The position numbers and the translations under genes are program-made. Below the pieces are notes generated by a model. That model made no database searches, was not told where the DNA came from, and was given only the letters and a program-made list of their open reading frames with translations. This document shows, piece by piece, positions 1-6,329 of a stretch of 8,264 nucleotides of DNA. The first letter of the stretch is position 1. Each line of letters begins with the position of its first letter. Source of the stretch: Spirochaetales bacterium (GTDB lineage Bacteria > Spirochaetota > Spirochaetia > Treponematales > Rectinemataceae); contig JADLKI010000001.1 of the NCBI GenBank assembly GCA_015657395.1, positions 290,116-298,379 of the forward strand. Reading direction: 5' to 3'.

Positions 1-1375
1 GGAGCGGGAAGGCGCACATCATCTCCCCGATGCGCGTGAGTGTGCGATCGGGGTTCAGAGCTTCGAGCAGATTGAGCACTTCGATGGCGCCCCGGATCGC
101 GCTCTTGGGCGGCTTTGTTATGAAGTCGAAGTGCTCGAAATCCGTGATGCCCAGTTCCGCCATGCGCAGCAGCACCTCGGACAGGTCCGTGCGGTGTATC
201 TCTTCGGTGGGATACAGCGGCCGCGAGTCGAAATCCTTGATGGAATACAGCCTGTAGCAGAGGCCGGGGCGGGTGCGGCCCGCCCTTCCCTTCCGCTGGT
301 TGCAGGAAGCTTTCGAGATGGGCGTCTCTATGAGGCTGGCGGTAAAGGTCCGCGGATTGTAGTAGTTTATCTTTGCGAGCCCCGAATCGATGACCACCGT
401 GATTCCGTCGATGGTGACGCTCGTCTCAGCAATGTTGGTCGAAATGACGACCTTGATTTTCCCTTCCGGAGGGTCTTCGAAGACCCTCTCCTGTTCATCT
501 TTTCCAAGGCGGGCATAGAGGGGAATGCAGTGAAGCCTCCGGGCCCATTGGCTCGTCATGAGGGTCTGGAGGCACTCTTTTATCGTCTTTTCGCCGGGCA
601 GAAATATGAGGATGTCGCCCGGCTCTGCCCCGGCGTCCCCTCCGATCACTCTGCCGACAATCGACAGGATTTTTTCGTACAGCGCCTCATCGGAAGAGCG
701 GTAATAGGCCATTCCTGGCCAGGCCCCTCCGGACCGGGCCCCTTCGGGCCCCTCTGCCCGGGATTCCTGATTCGGCGAAGCCTCCGGCACGGTCTTGATG
801 GCATCGTACACCACGCGCACCGGATACATCGGGGCGTCGATGCGCACGACGGGGCACTCACCGAAATATTCCGAAAAGACTTCCGCATTGATGGTCGCTG
901 ACGACACAATGACGTGGAATTCGCTCCGCGCTTCGAGCACTTTTTTCAAAAGGCCGAGGATAAAGTCTATGTTCAGGCTGCGCTCGTGCGCCTCATCGAC
1001 CATGATCACGCTGTAGTGCGTAAGATAGGGATCGAGCTTCATCTCCTGCAGCAGGATGCCATCCGTCATTATCTTTATGGCGGTATTGGGCGCAGTTGCG
1101 TCCTCAAACCGCATCTTGTATCCGACAATGCCCGGGATGGTCGTATTCAGCTGGCGCGCGATGAAGTCGCTCACGGACAAGGTCGCGATGCGCCGAGGCT
1201 GCGTGATGCCTATTATCCCCTTCGATGCATATCCCGCCTCGTGGAGGATGATGGGGAGCTGCGTGGTCTTCCCCGATCCCGTCGGACTCTCCACGACAAT
1301 GACCTGATTGGAGGCGAGCGCATCGAGAATTTTGGCTTTCTGTTGATAGATCGGTAGATCATGAGGATTTATCAT
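1..1375 (-). CDS. hrpA: DEAH-box ATP-dependent RNA helicase, HrpA type (C-terminal part cut off by window edge)
   Basis: Reading the minus strand from the ATG at 1375-1373 gives 458 uninterrupted codons that run off base 1. The protein has the full superfamily 2 DEAH motif set in order: Walker A PTGSGKT (31-37), TQPRR (58-62), DEAH (127-130), SAT (159-161), ILIFLPG (255-261), STNIAETSVTIDGI (312-325) and QRKGRAGR (360-367). These form two RecA-like domains, about 15-180 and 250-380. The start of the winged-helix/ratchet part follows (about 395-458). Phrases such as MTDGILLQE and DEAHERSLNIDF match HrpA more than HrpB. The family uses ATP to remodel RNA or stalled ribosome complexes in the cytoplasm. 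The substrate here cannot be told. Residues about 199-222 between the two RecA domains are a Gly/Pro/Glu-rich insertion from GC-rich repetitive DNA. No Shine-Dalgarno precedes the ATG. The gene diverges from xseA. Confidence 0.93.
   Translation of the reverse strand, partial: MINPHDLPIYQQKAKILDALASNQVIVVESPTGSGKTTQLPIILHEAGYASKGIIGITQPRRIATLSVSDFIARQLNTTIPGIVGYKMRFEDATAPNTAIKIMTDGILLQEMKLDPYLTHYSVIMVDEAHERSLNIDFILGLLKKVLEARSEFHVIVSSATINAEVFSEYFGECPVVRIDAPMYPVRVVYDAIKTVPEASPNQESRAEGPEGARSGGAWPGMAYYRSSDEALYEKILSIVGRVIGGDAGAEPGDILIFLPGEKTIKECLQTLMTSQWARRLHCIPLYARLGKDEQERVFEDPPEGKIKVVISTNIAETSVTIDGITVVIDSGLAKINYYNPRTFTASLIETPISKASCNQRKGRAGRTRPGLCYRLYSIKDFDSRPLYPTEEIHRTDLSEVLLRMAELGITDFEHFDFITKPPKSAIRGAIEVLNLLEALNPDRTLTRIGEMMCAFPL
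722..762. repeat. GC-rich low-complexity tract with repeated GGGCCCC, inside the helicase gene
   Basis: GGGCCCC occurs at 736-742 and again at 746-752, flanked by related GGCCCCT and GCCCGGG words. GGGCCC is its own reverse complement, so the two copies can also fold as a 6-bp stem around a 4-base loop (CTTC). The tract encodes the Glu/Gly/Pro/Ala-rich linker segment of the helicase (about residues 204-219) and keeps the frame open. It looks like a local repeat expansion in a surface linker. A regulatory role is not supported. Confidence 0.6.
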
Positions 1376-1382
1376 ATGGTCA

Positions 1383-1411
1383 AGTGTAGCGTCAGAGGCG
1401 GACTTTAGCCA
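1383..1411 (-). promoter_or_regulatory. Candidate promoter of the helicase gene, predicted leaderless
   Basis: On the minus strand a -10-like TACACT lies at 1388-1383 and a weak -35-like TGGCTA (3 of 6) at 1411-1406, with a 17-bp spacer. The -10 ends 7 bases (TGACCAT) before the ATG at 1375, so transcription would begin at or next to the start codon. No Shine-Dalgarno is present in the gap. This is the weakest of the four similar sites; its support comes mainly from sharing their geometry. Confidence 0.4.
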
Positions 1412-1421
1412 GTATCCGACA

Positions 1422-1450
1422 TTCCCGCCCGCGATACTTTCTGCTAGAAT
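1422..1450 (+). promoter_or_regulatory. Candidate extended -10 promoter of xseAB, predicted leaderless
   Basis: An extended -10 element, TGCTAGAAT, lies at 1442-1450 (hexamer TAGAAT at 1445-1450, 5 of 6 to TATAAT, preceded by TGN). It ends 6 bases (GTCACC) before the xseA ATG at 1457. A 17-bp spacer would put the -35 at 1422-1427 (TTCCCG), which is poor, but extended -10 promoters tolerate this. The predicted start site falls on or beside the A of the ATG. There is no purine-rich Shine-Dalgarno upstream of that ATG. Confidence 0.5.
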
Positions 1451-1456
1451 GTCACC

Positions 1457-2722
1457 ATGCAATTCGATGACCTTCTGAATGACTCCGGGCCTCCCCTCTC
1501 ACCGTTCACGGTCTCCCAGATTACATCGCTTATAAGAGACGATCTTGAAAATAAATACCCGGACATCACCGTTGAAGGCGAAATCTCCAACTGCAAGACG
1601 GCGGCCTCGGGTCACCTCTATTTTTCGCTCAAGGACGAACAGGCGGTCCTGCAGGCTGTCATGTTCCGCCGCGACATGCTCTCCCTCTCGTTTGCCCCCA
1701 AGGACGGCATGAAAGTGTGGGCCAGGGGCGCCATCTCGGTCTACCCGGGCAGGGGACAATACCAGCTCATCACGAGGACCATGAGGCAAGCCGGCCTCGG
1801 CGACATCCTCGCAATGCTCGAGGAGCGCAGGCAGAGATTCGCAAAGGAAGGCCTGTTCGACGAGTCGAGGAAGAGGCCCATTCCCCGCTTTCCCTCGCGG
1901 GTCGCTGTCGTGACGAGCCCTACGGGCGCGGCGGTGCGCGATGTCATCCGCATACTCCACAGGCGAAACCCCAAAGTCGGCATTCTCGTGCTGCCGTCCC
2001 TGGTTCAGGGAGATGACGCCGCAGTTTCGATAGCCACAAGAATCCGGCAGGCGAATCGCTGGAACCTGGCCGACGTCCTGATCGTGGGCCGGGGAGGCGG
2101 CTCCATAGAAGACCTGCTGCCCTTTTCGGAAGAGATCGTGGTTCGCGCCATCGCAGAGTCGGGCATCCCCGTCATAAGCGCCGTGGGGCACGAGACGGAC
2201 TGGGCCCTCTCGGACTATGCGGCGGACCTCCGGGCCCCGACACCCTCTGCGGCGGCGGAGATGACGTGCAGCGACCTCGAACTGGTCTACAGAGAGATAG
2301 CCCACTTCCAGACTTTGCTCGCACAGTCGATGAAACAGGCGCTCGCGCATGCGCGGCAGAGGCTCTCGGCCGTCTCGCCGCGCACCATGGAAGGGATTCT
2401 CACCCGGAGACAGCTTTCGCTGGTACAGCAGTTCGACACAGCGGTCGAGACAATCCGGCAGGGCATGCAGAAAAAAATGGATGCAGGGAGAACCCGCCTC
2501 GCTCTCGCTTCGAGCGCCGTCGAGCTCTCCAACCCCAGGGCAATCATGAAGCGGGGGTTCTCGGTCGTAGAGAAACTCAGCCGCGCGGCCCCTGCGGGAC
2601 AGAATGCCGAAACCGAAATAGTCCGTTCTGCCAAGACACTGGCCGTGGGCGATGCCGTGCATATTCTGTTCTACGAAGGCGAGGCCGATGCCTCGATTCA
2701 GGGCACTGTGAGGAGCGAATGA
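1457..2722 (+). CDS. xseA: Exonuclease VII large (catalytic) subunit
   Basis: XseA is the catalytic subunit of exonuclease VII, a cytoplasmic nuclease that degrades single-stranded DNA from both ends to short oligonucleotides with several XseB subunits bound. The 421-residue product is close to normal size. An N-terminal OB-fold DNA-binding domain spans about 15-112 (VEGEISNCK, GHLYFSLKD, YPGRGQYQL). The nuclease domain follows, with VTSPTGAAVRD (152-162), GRGGGSIEDL (211-220), AVGHETDW (242-249) and RAPTPSAAAE (259-268). Asp162, Arg212, His245 and Asp248 line up with residues important in the E. coli enzyme. The region from about 270 to 360 is helical, as expected for the XseB-binding stalk. 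The C-terminus contains the usual NPRAIMKRGFSVV. Its TGA is followed one base later by the xseB ATG, so the two are co-transcribed. Confidence 0.97.
   Translation: MQFDDLLNDSGPPLSPFTVSQITSLIRDDLENKYPDITVEGEISNCKTAASGHLYFSLKDEQAVLQAVMFRRDMLSLSFAPKDGMKVWARGAISVYPGRGQYQLITRTMRQAGLGDILAMLEERRQRFAKEGLFDESRKRPIPRFPSRVAVVTSPTGAAVRDVIRILHRRNPKVGILVLPSLVQGDDAAVSIATRIRQANRWNLADVLIVGRGGGSIEDLLPFSEEIVVRAIAESGIPVISAVGHETDWALSDYAADLRAPTPSAAAEMTCSDLELVYREIAHFQTLLAQSMKQALAHARQRLSAVSPRTMEGILTRRQLSLVQQFDTAVETIRQGMQKKMDAGRTRLALASSAVELSNPRAIMKRGFSVVEKLSRAAPAGQNAETEIVRSAKTLAVGDAVHILFYEGEADASIQGTVRSE
2710..2715 (+). promoter_or_regulatory. Shine-Dalgarno sequence of xseB
   Basis: GAGGAG lies within the last xseA codons, 8 bases before the xseB ATG at 2724. 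It is a strong match to the anti-Shine-Dalgarno sequence and supports this start. It also shows that the organism uses Shine-Dalgarno initiation for genes inside operons, unlike the first genes in this window. Confidence 0.8.
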
Positions 2723-2723
2723 C

Positions 2724-3530
2724 ATGAAAGACTTTGAAAAAAAGATTGAGCGCCTGGAGCAGGTCGCCGAGAAAATGAGAGATCCGGATCTTCCGCTCGA
2801 GAAATCCTTCAGCCTCTTCGAGGAAGGCGTTTCTCTTGCCCGCGAGCTGAAGCAGGAGCTCGATGCGCTGCAGGGTAAGGTGGAAATCCTCCTGAACAGC
2901 CTGGAAGAGGTCGAAACAGAGCAACCGGGTTCTCCGCGCACCGCCGACTTTGAAACACCGGAAGCCGGGCAGCAAGAGCTGCCGCAGCAGCAGGATTCAG
3001 TGGGGACGACGAGTAGCGGCCTACCGATTGCCCCTGATCGATGCCTGCAGGATCGGTATCAGCGATCTGTCCGAGTCTGCGAGCTCCATGCCCGCAATGG
3101 TGTCGAGGGGCAGCCATGCGGCTTCGGAATGCTCGTTCAAAATGGCGACATGTGCGGGTTCCAGGGCAATTTCCCAGGCCGCAAGCGCGCGGACCTTGCC
3201 CTTGTTTGCAAACACGCTCTCGCCCAGAAACCGGAGTACTCTGATGGGCGCGTTGAATTCTTCAAGAAATTCCCGCGCAAGGGCAACCTCATCCGATTCG
3301 GCGCTTTCGACCTTTCCGCCGGGGAACTCCCAGCGCTGGCTCATTTCGGAGGCATCCCGCTTGCGGCGAGCAATAAAAAACAGCTCGCCCTGGACGGCGA
3401 TACCGGCTACCGAACGCAGCAGCGAAACGGGCCCGGTTCTTGCCTGTCCGGTGTCCATCGCCTCTCTCTCATCCATGTTCGCTCTCTGAAGTCATGCGCA
3501 CACAGGCCTGCGCGAGCTCGGCAGGCGTAA
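2724..3530 (+). CDS. xseB: Exonuclease VII small subunit with an abnormally long reading frame (real domain about 2724-2950)
   Basis: Residues 1-62 are a clear XseB domain: FEKKIERLEQVAEKMRDPDLPLEKSFSLFEEGVSLARELKQELDALQGKVEILLNSLEE in register with the family's two-helix hairpin, which wraps the XseA stalk and is needed for exonuclease VII activity. The start has a good Shine-Dalgarno and follows the xseA stop by one base. XseB proteins normally have about 75-95 residues. Here the acidic, Gln/Pro-rich tail (63-99) meets no in-frame stop, and the frame continues to a TAA at 3528-3530, 268 codons in all. Everything after residue 99 is antisense to the Nudix gene, then to the end of nnr. The tail past about residue 95 resembles no family I know and is probably not functional. 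A TGA in another frame at 2951-2953 would end the protein at about 75 residues, so a frameshift is possible. Confidence is for the XseB domain; the 3' end is doubtful. Confidence 0.8.
   Translation: MKDFEKKIERLEQVAEKMRDPDLPLEKSFSLFEEGVSLARELKQELDALQGKVEILLNSLEEVETEQPGSPRTADFETPEAGQQELPQQQDSVGTTSSGLPIAPDRCLQDRYQRSVRVCELHARNGVEGQPCGFGMLVQNGDMCGFQGNFPGRKRADLALVCKHALAQKPEYSDGRVEFFKKFPRKGNLIRFGAFDLSAGELPALAHFGGIPLAASNKKQLALDGDTGYRTQQRNGPGSCLSGVHRLSLIHVRSLKSCAHRPARARQA
2968..2983. terminator. Short stem-loop between the xseB domain and the Nudix gene, possible weak terminator
   Basis: GGCAGC (2968-2973) and GCTGCC (2978-2983) form a perfect 6-bp stem with loop AAGA. It sits where the two convergent transcription units meet, 15 bases after the out-of-frame TGA at 2951 and 38 bases beyond the Nudix stop. 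No T-run follows on either strand, so it does not meet the usual definition of an intrinsic terminator. Confidence 0.2.
3021..3476 (-). CDS. MutT-like Nudix hydrolase (nucleoside triphosphate pyrophosphohydrolase)
   Basis: The 151-residue protein is a single Nudix domain, which hydrolyses X-linked nucleoside diphosphates using metal ions held by the Nudix box. The box, G-x5-E-x7-R-E-F-x-E-E, runs from Gly54 through Glu60, Arg68, Glu69, Glu72 and Glu73; all the metal-binding residues are present. The Gly that usually follows two places after the last Glu is Asn75. WEFPGGKVE (49-57) before the box, together with ARRKRD (36-41), resembles MutT and NudG, which remove oxidised or abnormal nucleotides such as 8-oxo-dGTP. 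Substrate cannot be settled from sequence. The start at 3476 overlaps the last 8 bases of nnr, suggesting coupled translation. A second ATG six codons in (Met7) has a purine-rich GAGAGAGG just upstream and is an alternative start. The long xseB reading frame crosses the whole gene on the other strand. Confidence 0.9.
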   Translation of the reverse strand: MDEREAMDTGQARTGPVSLLRSVAGIAVQGELFFIARRKRDASEMSQRWEFPGGKVESAESDEVALAREFLEEFNAPIRVLRFLGESVFANKGKVRALAAWEIALEPAHVAILNEHSEAAWLPLDTIAGMELADSDRSLIPILQASIRGNR

Positions 3531-5106
3531 ACCAGCCTTTTGTCTTCGAAAGCTGTCTGCCTGCGCTGCCGTGGACAAGCACGGCACCCAGTATCGCCCG
3601 AGCCAGGGCAGTGTGAAACAGCGTACCCTCTCCGTTGGACCCGACTGCCCCAGGCTCTCTCGAGAGAGCTGTCCACCGGGCAAGAAGACCTCCGGCGAGC
3701 CCCGACAGCACGTCGCCGGACCCCGCGACCCCCAGTCCGGACGCGCTTCCGTCGAAGACCGCGCACTTTCCGTCCGGAAAGGCGACGTGGGTCGTCGATG
3801 CCCTCAGGGCGAGGACGATGCCGAATTTTTCCGCGAGGGCGAGCGACTGCCGCACCGATTCCGAAGCATTCCGGGCAGCCCCCGTCTCTCCCTGCCCGAG
3901 CGACGAAACAAGTTCCCGGAATTCGCCGGGGTGAGGGGTGAGAATGACAGGCGCCCTGAAAGACCGGGCAGGATTCTTGCCCGCGATTCGCGCAAAGAGA
4001 CGGACCGCATCCGCATCGAGGACGAGCGCCGTATCGGAGTGCAGCAAGCTGTCGAGCTGCGCTTCCCTCTCCCCGGCGACGCCCCAGCCCGGCCCCACGA
4101 CAACAGCATCCCAGGATTCAGGGGAGAAGGAATCCTGAGACAGCACGCGCACTATCGCCAGGTCCCCCGCCGCGGCGAGGTACGAAGGAAACAGCGCTTC
4201 ATCACAGTAGAGCGCAATGTATCCCGCCCCCGCAGCCGCCGCGCCACGCACACAGTGGAGCGCAGCCCCGGCCCCACTCTGGCTTCCGGCAAGAACCGCG
4301 ACCCGCCCCCTCTGCATCTTGTGGGCCCAGGGCGAGATCGGCGGCAGGAAGTTTCTGACATCGCCATCCTCGAGGAGCCAGACATCCGACGTCGCCGCCT
4401 CCGTCCAGAGAGGAAAAATGCCGCCGACAGGAAGGATGTCGCCCGCGCACGGCCTTGCGGCCGGCATGTAGAGCGCCTCTTTCAGCGGCTCTATGCAGAG
4501 CGTCGCATCGGCGTGGACAACCGGATAGTCGGGCTGCCAGTCGTCGCCCAAGCCCGAAGGAATATCGATGGCCACGATGCAGGAAGCCCTGCCGACACTC
4601 TTCGCCCGGCCCCGGTACAGTGCCTCAAGCAGATGTATCGCGCCCGCCGCGCTGCCCTTCGCGCGCCCGTGCGCACCCGTGCCGAGAACCGCATCGAGCA
4701 CAATGTCCTGCCTGGAAAGCAGTTCCAGCAGGGCAGGCTCTTCGGCGCTCGCGTACCGGACAATTTCGATGCCGCACCGCTCGGCGCGGCGAAGGTTCAG
4801 CTGCGCATTCTCCTTCAGCGCCTCCGCCCCGGGCACAAGGGCAGAAAGATGTTGGAACCCCTCAAGCCTTGCATGCCTCAGCATCGCGAGCGCATCGCCC
4901 GCATTGTCGCCTTTGCCGCACACCGCCGCAATCGATGTCTGTGTCGGCAGGGTCTGCGGCAGTCTTTTCCGGATCAGCTCGCACTTCAGCACTTGCCACA
5001 GACGCATCGCGGCGATCTCCATGAGATTGTCCGAGGGAAAATCGAACATCTCTCTGGTGAATGCATCGAGCTCGAGAGATTGAGAAGTCGACAGAAGGGG
5101 ACGCAT
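3469..5106 (-). CDS. nnr: Bifunctional NAD(P)H-hydrate epimerase / ADP-dependent NAD(P)H-hydrate dehydratase
   Basis: This fused enzyme repairs NADH and NADPH damaged by hydration: the N-terminal domain interconverts the R and S hydrates, and the C-terminal domain dehydrates the S form using ADP. In the 545 residues, the YjeF_N epimerase half is about 1-230, with CGKGDNAGDA (63-72), DAVLGTGAHG (138-147), AIDIPSGL (179-186) and ADATLCIEPLKEAL (199-212). The ribokinase-like dehydratase half is about 255-540, with HKMQRGRVAVLAGS (262-275), VVGPGWG (336-342), LVLDADAV (361-368), ILTPHPGEF (388-396) and AGSGDVLSG (461-469). Asp465 is the expected catalytic Asp. Several glycines differ from consensus: GNNGGDG reads GDNAGDA, and GTGD reads GSGD. 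The start at 5106 has a good Shine-Dalgarno. The stop overlaps the Nudix start, and the lipoprotein gene ends 55 bp upstream. Confidence 0.95.
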   Translation of the reverse strand: MRPLLSTSQSLELDAFTREMFDFPSDNLMEIAAMRLWQVLKCELIRKRLPQTLPTQTSIAAVCGKGDNAGDALAMLRHARLEGFQHLSALVPGAEALKENAQLNLRRAERCGIEIVRYASAEEPALLELLSRQDIVLDAVLGTGAHGRAKGSAAGAIHLLEALYRGRAKSVGRASCIVAIDIPSGLGDDWQPDYPVVHADATLCIEPLKEALYMPAARPCAGDILPVGGIFPLWTEAATSDVWLLEDGDVRNFLPPISPWAHKMQRGRVAVLAGSQSGAGAALHCVRGAAAAGAGYIALYCDEALFPSYLAAAGDLAIVRVLSQDSFSPESWDAVVVGPGWGVAGEREAQLDSLLHSDTALVLDADAVRLFARIAGKNPARSFRAPVILTPHPGEFRELVSSLGQGETGAARNASESVRQSLALAEKFGIVLALRASTTHVAFPDGKCAVFDGSASGLGVAGSGDVLSGLAGGLLARWTALSREPGAVGSNGEGTLFHTALARAILGAVLVHGSAGRQLSKTKGWFTPAELAQACVRMTSESEHG

Positions 5107-5114
5107 CCTACAGG

Positions 5115-5120
5115 ACCTCC
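5115..5120 (-). promoter_or_regulatory. Shine-Dalgarno sequence of nnr
   Basis: GGAGGT on the minus strand lies 8 bases before the nnr ATG at 5106. It is a near-ideal ribosome binding site and fixes the start. Confidence 0.85.
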
Positions 5121-5126
5121 GGCTTC

Positions 5127-5155
5127 ACTATACTCGCTTGACCTTTACGCGGCAA
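5127..5155 (-). promoter_or_regulatory. Candidate promoter of nnr-Nudix
   Basis: On the minus strand TTGCCG (5155-5150, 4 of 6 to TTGACA) and TATAGT (5132-5127, 5 of 6 to TATAAT) are separated by 17 bp. Transcription would start near 5120, giving a leader of about 14 bases that begins at the Shine-Dalgarno. This would let nnr and the Nudix gene be expressed apart from the upstream lipoprotein gene, although read-through from that gene remains possible. Confidence 0.5.
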
Positions 5156-5161
5156 GCAAAT

Positions 5162-6310
5162 TCACATGCTCGGAAGTTTCCACGCATACATCCTCAAGGC
5201 TGAGGGGAGTTGTCCGAGGATGTAGAGATATCCGTCGTCACCGACGGTCATCGCCATGAGTGCAGCGCCCGGATCGGGAACCACGAAATTCAGCTTCCCT
5301 ATCACTTTTCCCTTCAGATTGTACCGGAACGCCTCGCCGCCTATGCCGTTCTCCTGCCATCGAATGCTGACGATGCTGTTGGATTTTGCGGCGATGAGCT
5401 GCTGGTCGATGCCCAAGTCATCGACACTGCTCTGCAGGGGGAATGAATCCAGAGTCCTGCCATTCCCCGCGTCGATATCTATGATCCAGCCCCCGACGGG
5501 GTCGATGGAGAGTGTCACTCCCGAATCGGGATCAAATTTTTCCACATAGTAGTTGATCTTCAGCACGACGATCAGTTTTCCGCCGGTGTAGCTCGGCGAT
5601 ACGGATTCCAGCGAGGCGATGATGCGGGAGCCCTTCGTGTTCGGATTTTTTTCAAGGATGGAAGACGGCACGGGCATAGTCTGGTTGTTCAGCTTCAGGA
5701 CATGCAGAAATACGCCGTTCCTGTCATAAAAATAGACAAAAGTCTCGGATTCTGAGGCGCAGAGCACTGCGAGATCGTCATTCTCCACAGTGTCGAGCGC
5801 CATGATCATCGGAAAGCTCGAGCCGCCGGGACCTTCCCGGCCGAGAAGCTGCAGCTCTCTGCCGCTGGAGTCGAATCGCCTGACAAACTGATTGTCCGCC
5901 ACATACAGCAGCTGTCTCGAATCCGCCGCCATTGGCCAGGGATCGTTGAAGGAGACCTGCATGGCGAAACGTCCCAGTTCCTGGCCGGTGGCAAGATCAG
6001 TGCTCTGCACATCCTTCAGTACAAGCGGCGCGCTGCCCTTCCGTGGATCGTACCACATCGCCAAGGTCTGGCCATACGATGAAATGCGCAGAATCTTGGC
6101 CTCTCCCCGGCTCAGGAGATGGAATATTCCCTTTTTGAGTGAAATGCCTATCGCATTCTTCTCCCCACCGAACATATCGAGCGAAGAATCAGACTTCCCA
6201 TAGCCAAGATCGAAGAGTATGTTCGTCTTCGCCTCCTCTGTCGAGGCGGAGCAGCTGACAAAGAGCCCAATGAGCATACATGCCCACAGCGAACGAAAAA
6301 TCCTATTCAT
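5162..6310 (-). CDS. Lipoprotein with beta-propeller-like repeats, resembling spirochaete LIC_12708-type proteins
   Basis: The 382-residue product begins with a lipoprotein signal: basic NRIFR, a hydrophobic stretch, and a relaxed lipobox FVSC with Cys20 as the predicted lipidated residue. It should therefore be membrane-anchored outside the cytoplasm. The mature part has recurring short strand motifs such as FVRRFDSSGRELQLLG (142-157), VYFYDRNGVFLHVLKL (192-207), FRYNLKGKVIGKLNFV (328-343) and MTVGDDGYLYIL (354-365). These are typical of NHL-like or six-bladed beta-propellers. LFDLGYGKSDSSLDMF (32-47) and RISSYGQTLAMWYDP (75-89) recall, from memory, a conserved spirochaete lipoprotein family of unknown function; this could not be checked. 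There is no enzyme motif. It may bind protein or glycan partners. The gene diverges from secA, is upstream of nnr, and has no Shine-Dalgarno; its ATG lies 7 bases after a perfect TATAAT. Confidence 0.85.
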   Translation of the reverse strand: MNRIFRSLWACMLIGLFVSCSASTEEAKTNILFDLGYGKSDSSLDMFGGEKNAIGISLKKGIFHLLSRGEAKILRISSYGQTLAMWYDPRKGSAPLVLKDVQSTDLATGQELGRFAMQVSFNDPWPMAADSRQLLYVADNQFVRRFDSSGRELQLLGREGPGGSSFPMIMALDTVENDDLAVLCASESETFVYFYDRNGVFLHVLKLNNQTMPVPSSILEKNPNTKGSRIIASLESVSPSYTGGKLIVVLKINYYVEKFDPDSGVTLSIDPVGGWIIDIDAGNGRTLDSFPLQSSVDDLGIDQQLIAAKSNSIVSIRWQENGIGGEAFRYNLKGKVIGKLNFVVPDPGAALMAMTVGDDGYLYILGQLPSALRMYAWKLPSM

Positions 6311-6329
6311 TATTTGAATTATAGCTCAT
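6303..6329 (-). other. Upstream mini-ORF overlapping the lipoprotein start
   Basis: An ATG at 6329-6327 opens a nine-codon frame including the stop ([11 protein letters not shown] at 6305-6303). It overlaps the lipoprotein ATG (6310-6308) in another frame. It lies in the upstream copy of the 19-bp duplication, 7 bases after the -10-like CATAAT at 6342-6337. It would be a leaderless upstream ORF if that -10 is used, but it could equally be a by-product of the duplication. Confidence 0.3.

Noticed and set aside
736..751. GGGCCC stem-loop as an intrinsic terminator
   Set aside because: It lies in the middle of the helicase coding sequence with no T-run after it.
131..901. 256-codon open frame on the plus strand
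   Set aside because: It is antisense to the helicase gene, whose minus-strand frame carries every DEAH motif. The plus-strand product has no recognisable domain.
1499..2941. 480-codon open frame on the minus strand
   Set aside because: It lies antisense to xseA and xseB, which are clearly real. Long antisense frames are common in GC-rich genes.
2950..3489. 179-codon plus-strand frame opposite the Nudix gene
   Set aside because: It starts at TTG, lacks a Shine-Dalgarno, and is antisense to a gene with an intact Nudix box. Two plus-strand frames staying open here reflects base composition.
5107..5161. Possible terminator between the lipoprotein gene and nnr
   Set aside because: I found no stem-loop with a T-run in these 55 bases; the gap is accounted for by the nnr promoter and ribosome site.
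3571..5259. 562-codon open frame on the plus strand
   Set aside because: It is antisense to nnr, rich in Arg and Pro as expected of a shadow frame, and lacks a domain.
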